DNA of 64,000 bases from Paenibacillus sp. BIC5C1 (GTDB taxonomy: Bacteria > Bacillota > Bacilli > Paenibacillales > Paenibacillaceae). This document shows, one piece after another, positions 63,390 through 64,000 of the stretch (positions are counted from its first letter, which is position 1; every line of letters starts with the position of its first letter). Below the pieces are notes generated by a model. The model searched no databases, had not been told where the DNA came from, and was given only the letters and a program-made list of their open reading frames with translations. The DNA lies in assembly GCF_032399705.1 (NCBI RefSeq), contig NZ_CP135922.1, forward strand, positions 2,728,001-2,792,000. Reading direction: 5' to 3'. A program made the position numbers and the translations under genes.

Positions 63390-64000
63390 TTACGTGACCG
63401 AAGAGTGAGTGCTCGCCTCTTTTTTCCTCAACATATGCATGAGAATCATCTTAAGGAGCGAAGAGACGATAAAGAAAATAAATAATATGCGAAACAGCTG
63501 ATATCCGGACACCACCGAGAGGTTGGCATGGACTTCATGAGCCATGATGCTCATCTGATCCATCCCGCCAGGTGCCATGCTCAACAATGATGTGGCAGCC
63601 GAGAGAGAGAACATCCTCATTAATATATAGCTCAAGCCAAGCGAACCTGCGATGAGGAGAGCACTGCTCGTGATTGCGAGTGTTACGGTCTGCATCTTGC
63701 GTTGCAGTTGTTGAGGACGAAGCATTAGACCCACATGACTGCCAATCATTAATTGCGAAATATTAAGCAGGGACGAAGGCAGATTGGGTGTGTGCATCGC
63801 TGTGCTTAATTGAATAACACACATGACGATCATGGGTCCAAGCATAAACGCTGTCGGAAACCGAAGCTTGCGTGCAATCCATGCACCAGCGACACAGAGC
63901 GGGGCATAGAGCAAAATTTCGGGAAAGAGTGCTGCCCAAGTTGCTGTCTCGATCACTGGCTGATCCGTGCCGCCACTTGTTGTTCCCCCGATCCATGGAC
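63390..64000 (-). CDS. AbrB-family (ammonia-monooxygenase-like) membrane protein, 5' end beyond the window
   Basis: This is the C-terminal ~203 residues of a polytopic membrane protein of the AbrB_dup family (not the AbrB transcription factor). Family pieces: RFPTAFMLGPMIV, QLMIGSHVGLML, SMAPGGMDQMSIMAHE and VVSGYQLFRILFIFF. The frame stays open through the right edge, where PWIGGTTSGGTDQPVIET precedes the GTG at 63956, so the true start lies outside. Members have about 350 residues and two repeats; only the second is visible. The function is unknown, possibly transport. Confidence 0.88.
   Translation of the reverse strand, partial: PWIGGTTSGGTDQPVIETATWAALFPEILLYAPLCVAGAWIARKLRFPTAFMLGPMIVMCVIQLSTAMHTPNLPSSLLNISQLMIGSHVGLMLRPQQLQRKMQTVTLAITSSALLIAGSLGLSYILMRMFSLSAATSLLSMAPGGMDQMSIMAHEVHANLSVVSGYQLFRILFIFFIVSSLLKMILMHMLRKKEASTHSSVT

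Noticed and set aside
63390..64000. Reading the AbrB-family protein as the transition-state regulator AbrB.
   Set aside because: The sequence is polytopic membrane protein with AbrB_dup motifs; the shared name is historical.

Overview
The window reads as a chromosomal segment of a Gram-positive, low-to-moderate GC Firmicute, most likely Paenibacillus. The pointers are strong AGGAGG-type ribosome sites, AraC regulators fused to siderophore-binding domains (the Btr type of Bacillus and Paenibacillus), a spore-type Tgl transglutaminase, a lipoteichoic acid synthase, a GlgC/GlgD pair and a Bacillus-type trehalose operon. I found no rRNA, tRNA, CRISPR array, prophage or transposase.

Region 1 (1-17.5 kb) concerns iron. 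Two tandem IucA/IucC (NIS) siderophore synthetases are followed by a Fur box, a siderophore-binding lipoprotein, two FecCD permeases and an AraC regulator with a C-terminal binding-protein domain. A second Fur-box-controlled lipoprotein and a second AraC/binding-protein regulator lie at 14.6-17.5 kb. No ABC ATPase of the FecE/FhuC type is present, so the permeases probably borrow one from elsewhere. Between the two iron loci sit a kinase-like / methyltransferase / histidine-phosphatase gene set (9.2-13 kb) and a stretch of damaged genes (13-14.5 kb).

Region 2 (17.5-38.5 kb) is mixed housekeeping and accessory content: a YedK/HMCES-type protein, a VOC protein, a PPDK-like enzyme that lacks its phosphohistidine domain, LTA synthase, a flavin monooxygenase, a metallophosphoesterase with no ordinary start codon, Mn-dependent pyrophosphatase, an IF-3 paralogue, Tgl, a four-PAS hybrid histidine kinase, a KhtT N-terminal domain, a DUF3153 lipoprotein, a secreted GH12 glucanase under a perfect cre box, an M3 oligoendopeptidase, a GNAT protein and an iron-dependent alcohol dehydrogenase.

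Region 3 (38.6-45.8 kb) is a compact seven-gene operon: an oligopeptide-type ABC transporter (binding protein, two permeases, two ATPases) translationally coupled to a class V PLP aminotransferase and a prolidase-like amidohydrolase. It looks like an import-and-degrade pathway for a peptide-like substrate.

Region 4 (46.3-64 kb) is largely carbohydrate metabolism. It holds glgC-glgD-glgP, with a 300-bp fold-back element between glgD and glgP, then a CPBP protease, a VanZ-like protein, a GH13 alpha-glucosidase, a UPF0173 hydrolase, a dicarboxylate symporter, the trehalose pair treC-treP behind a TreR-like operator, an alpha/beta hydrolase, a YkgJ-type cysteine-cluster protein, a small membrane protein, and an AbrB-type membrane protein that runs off the right edge.
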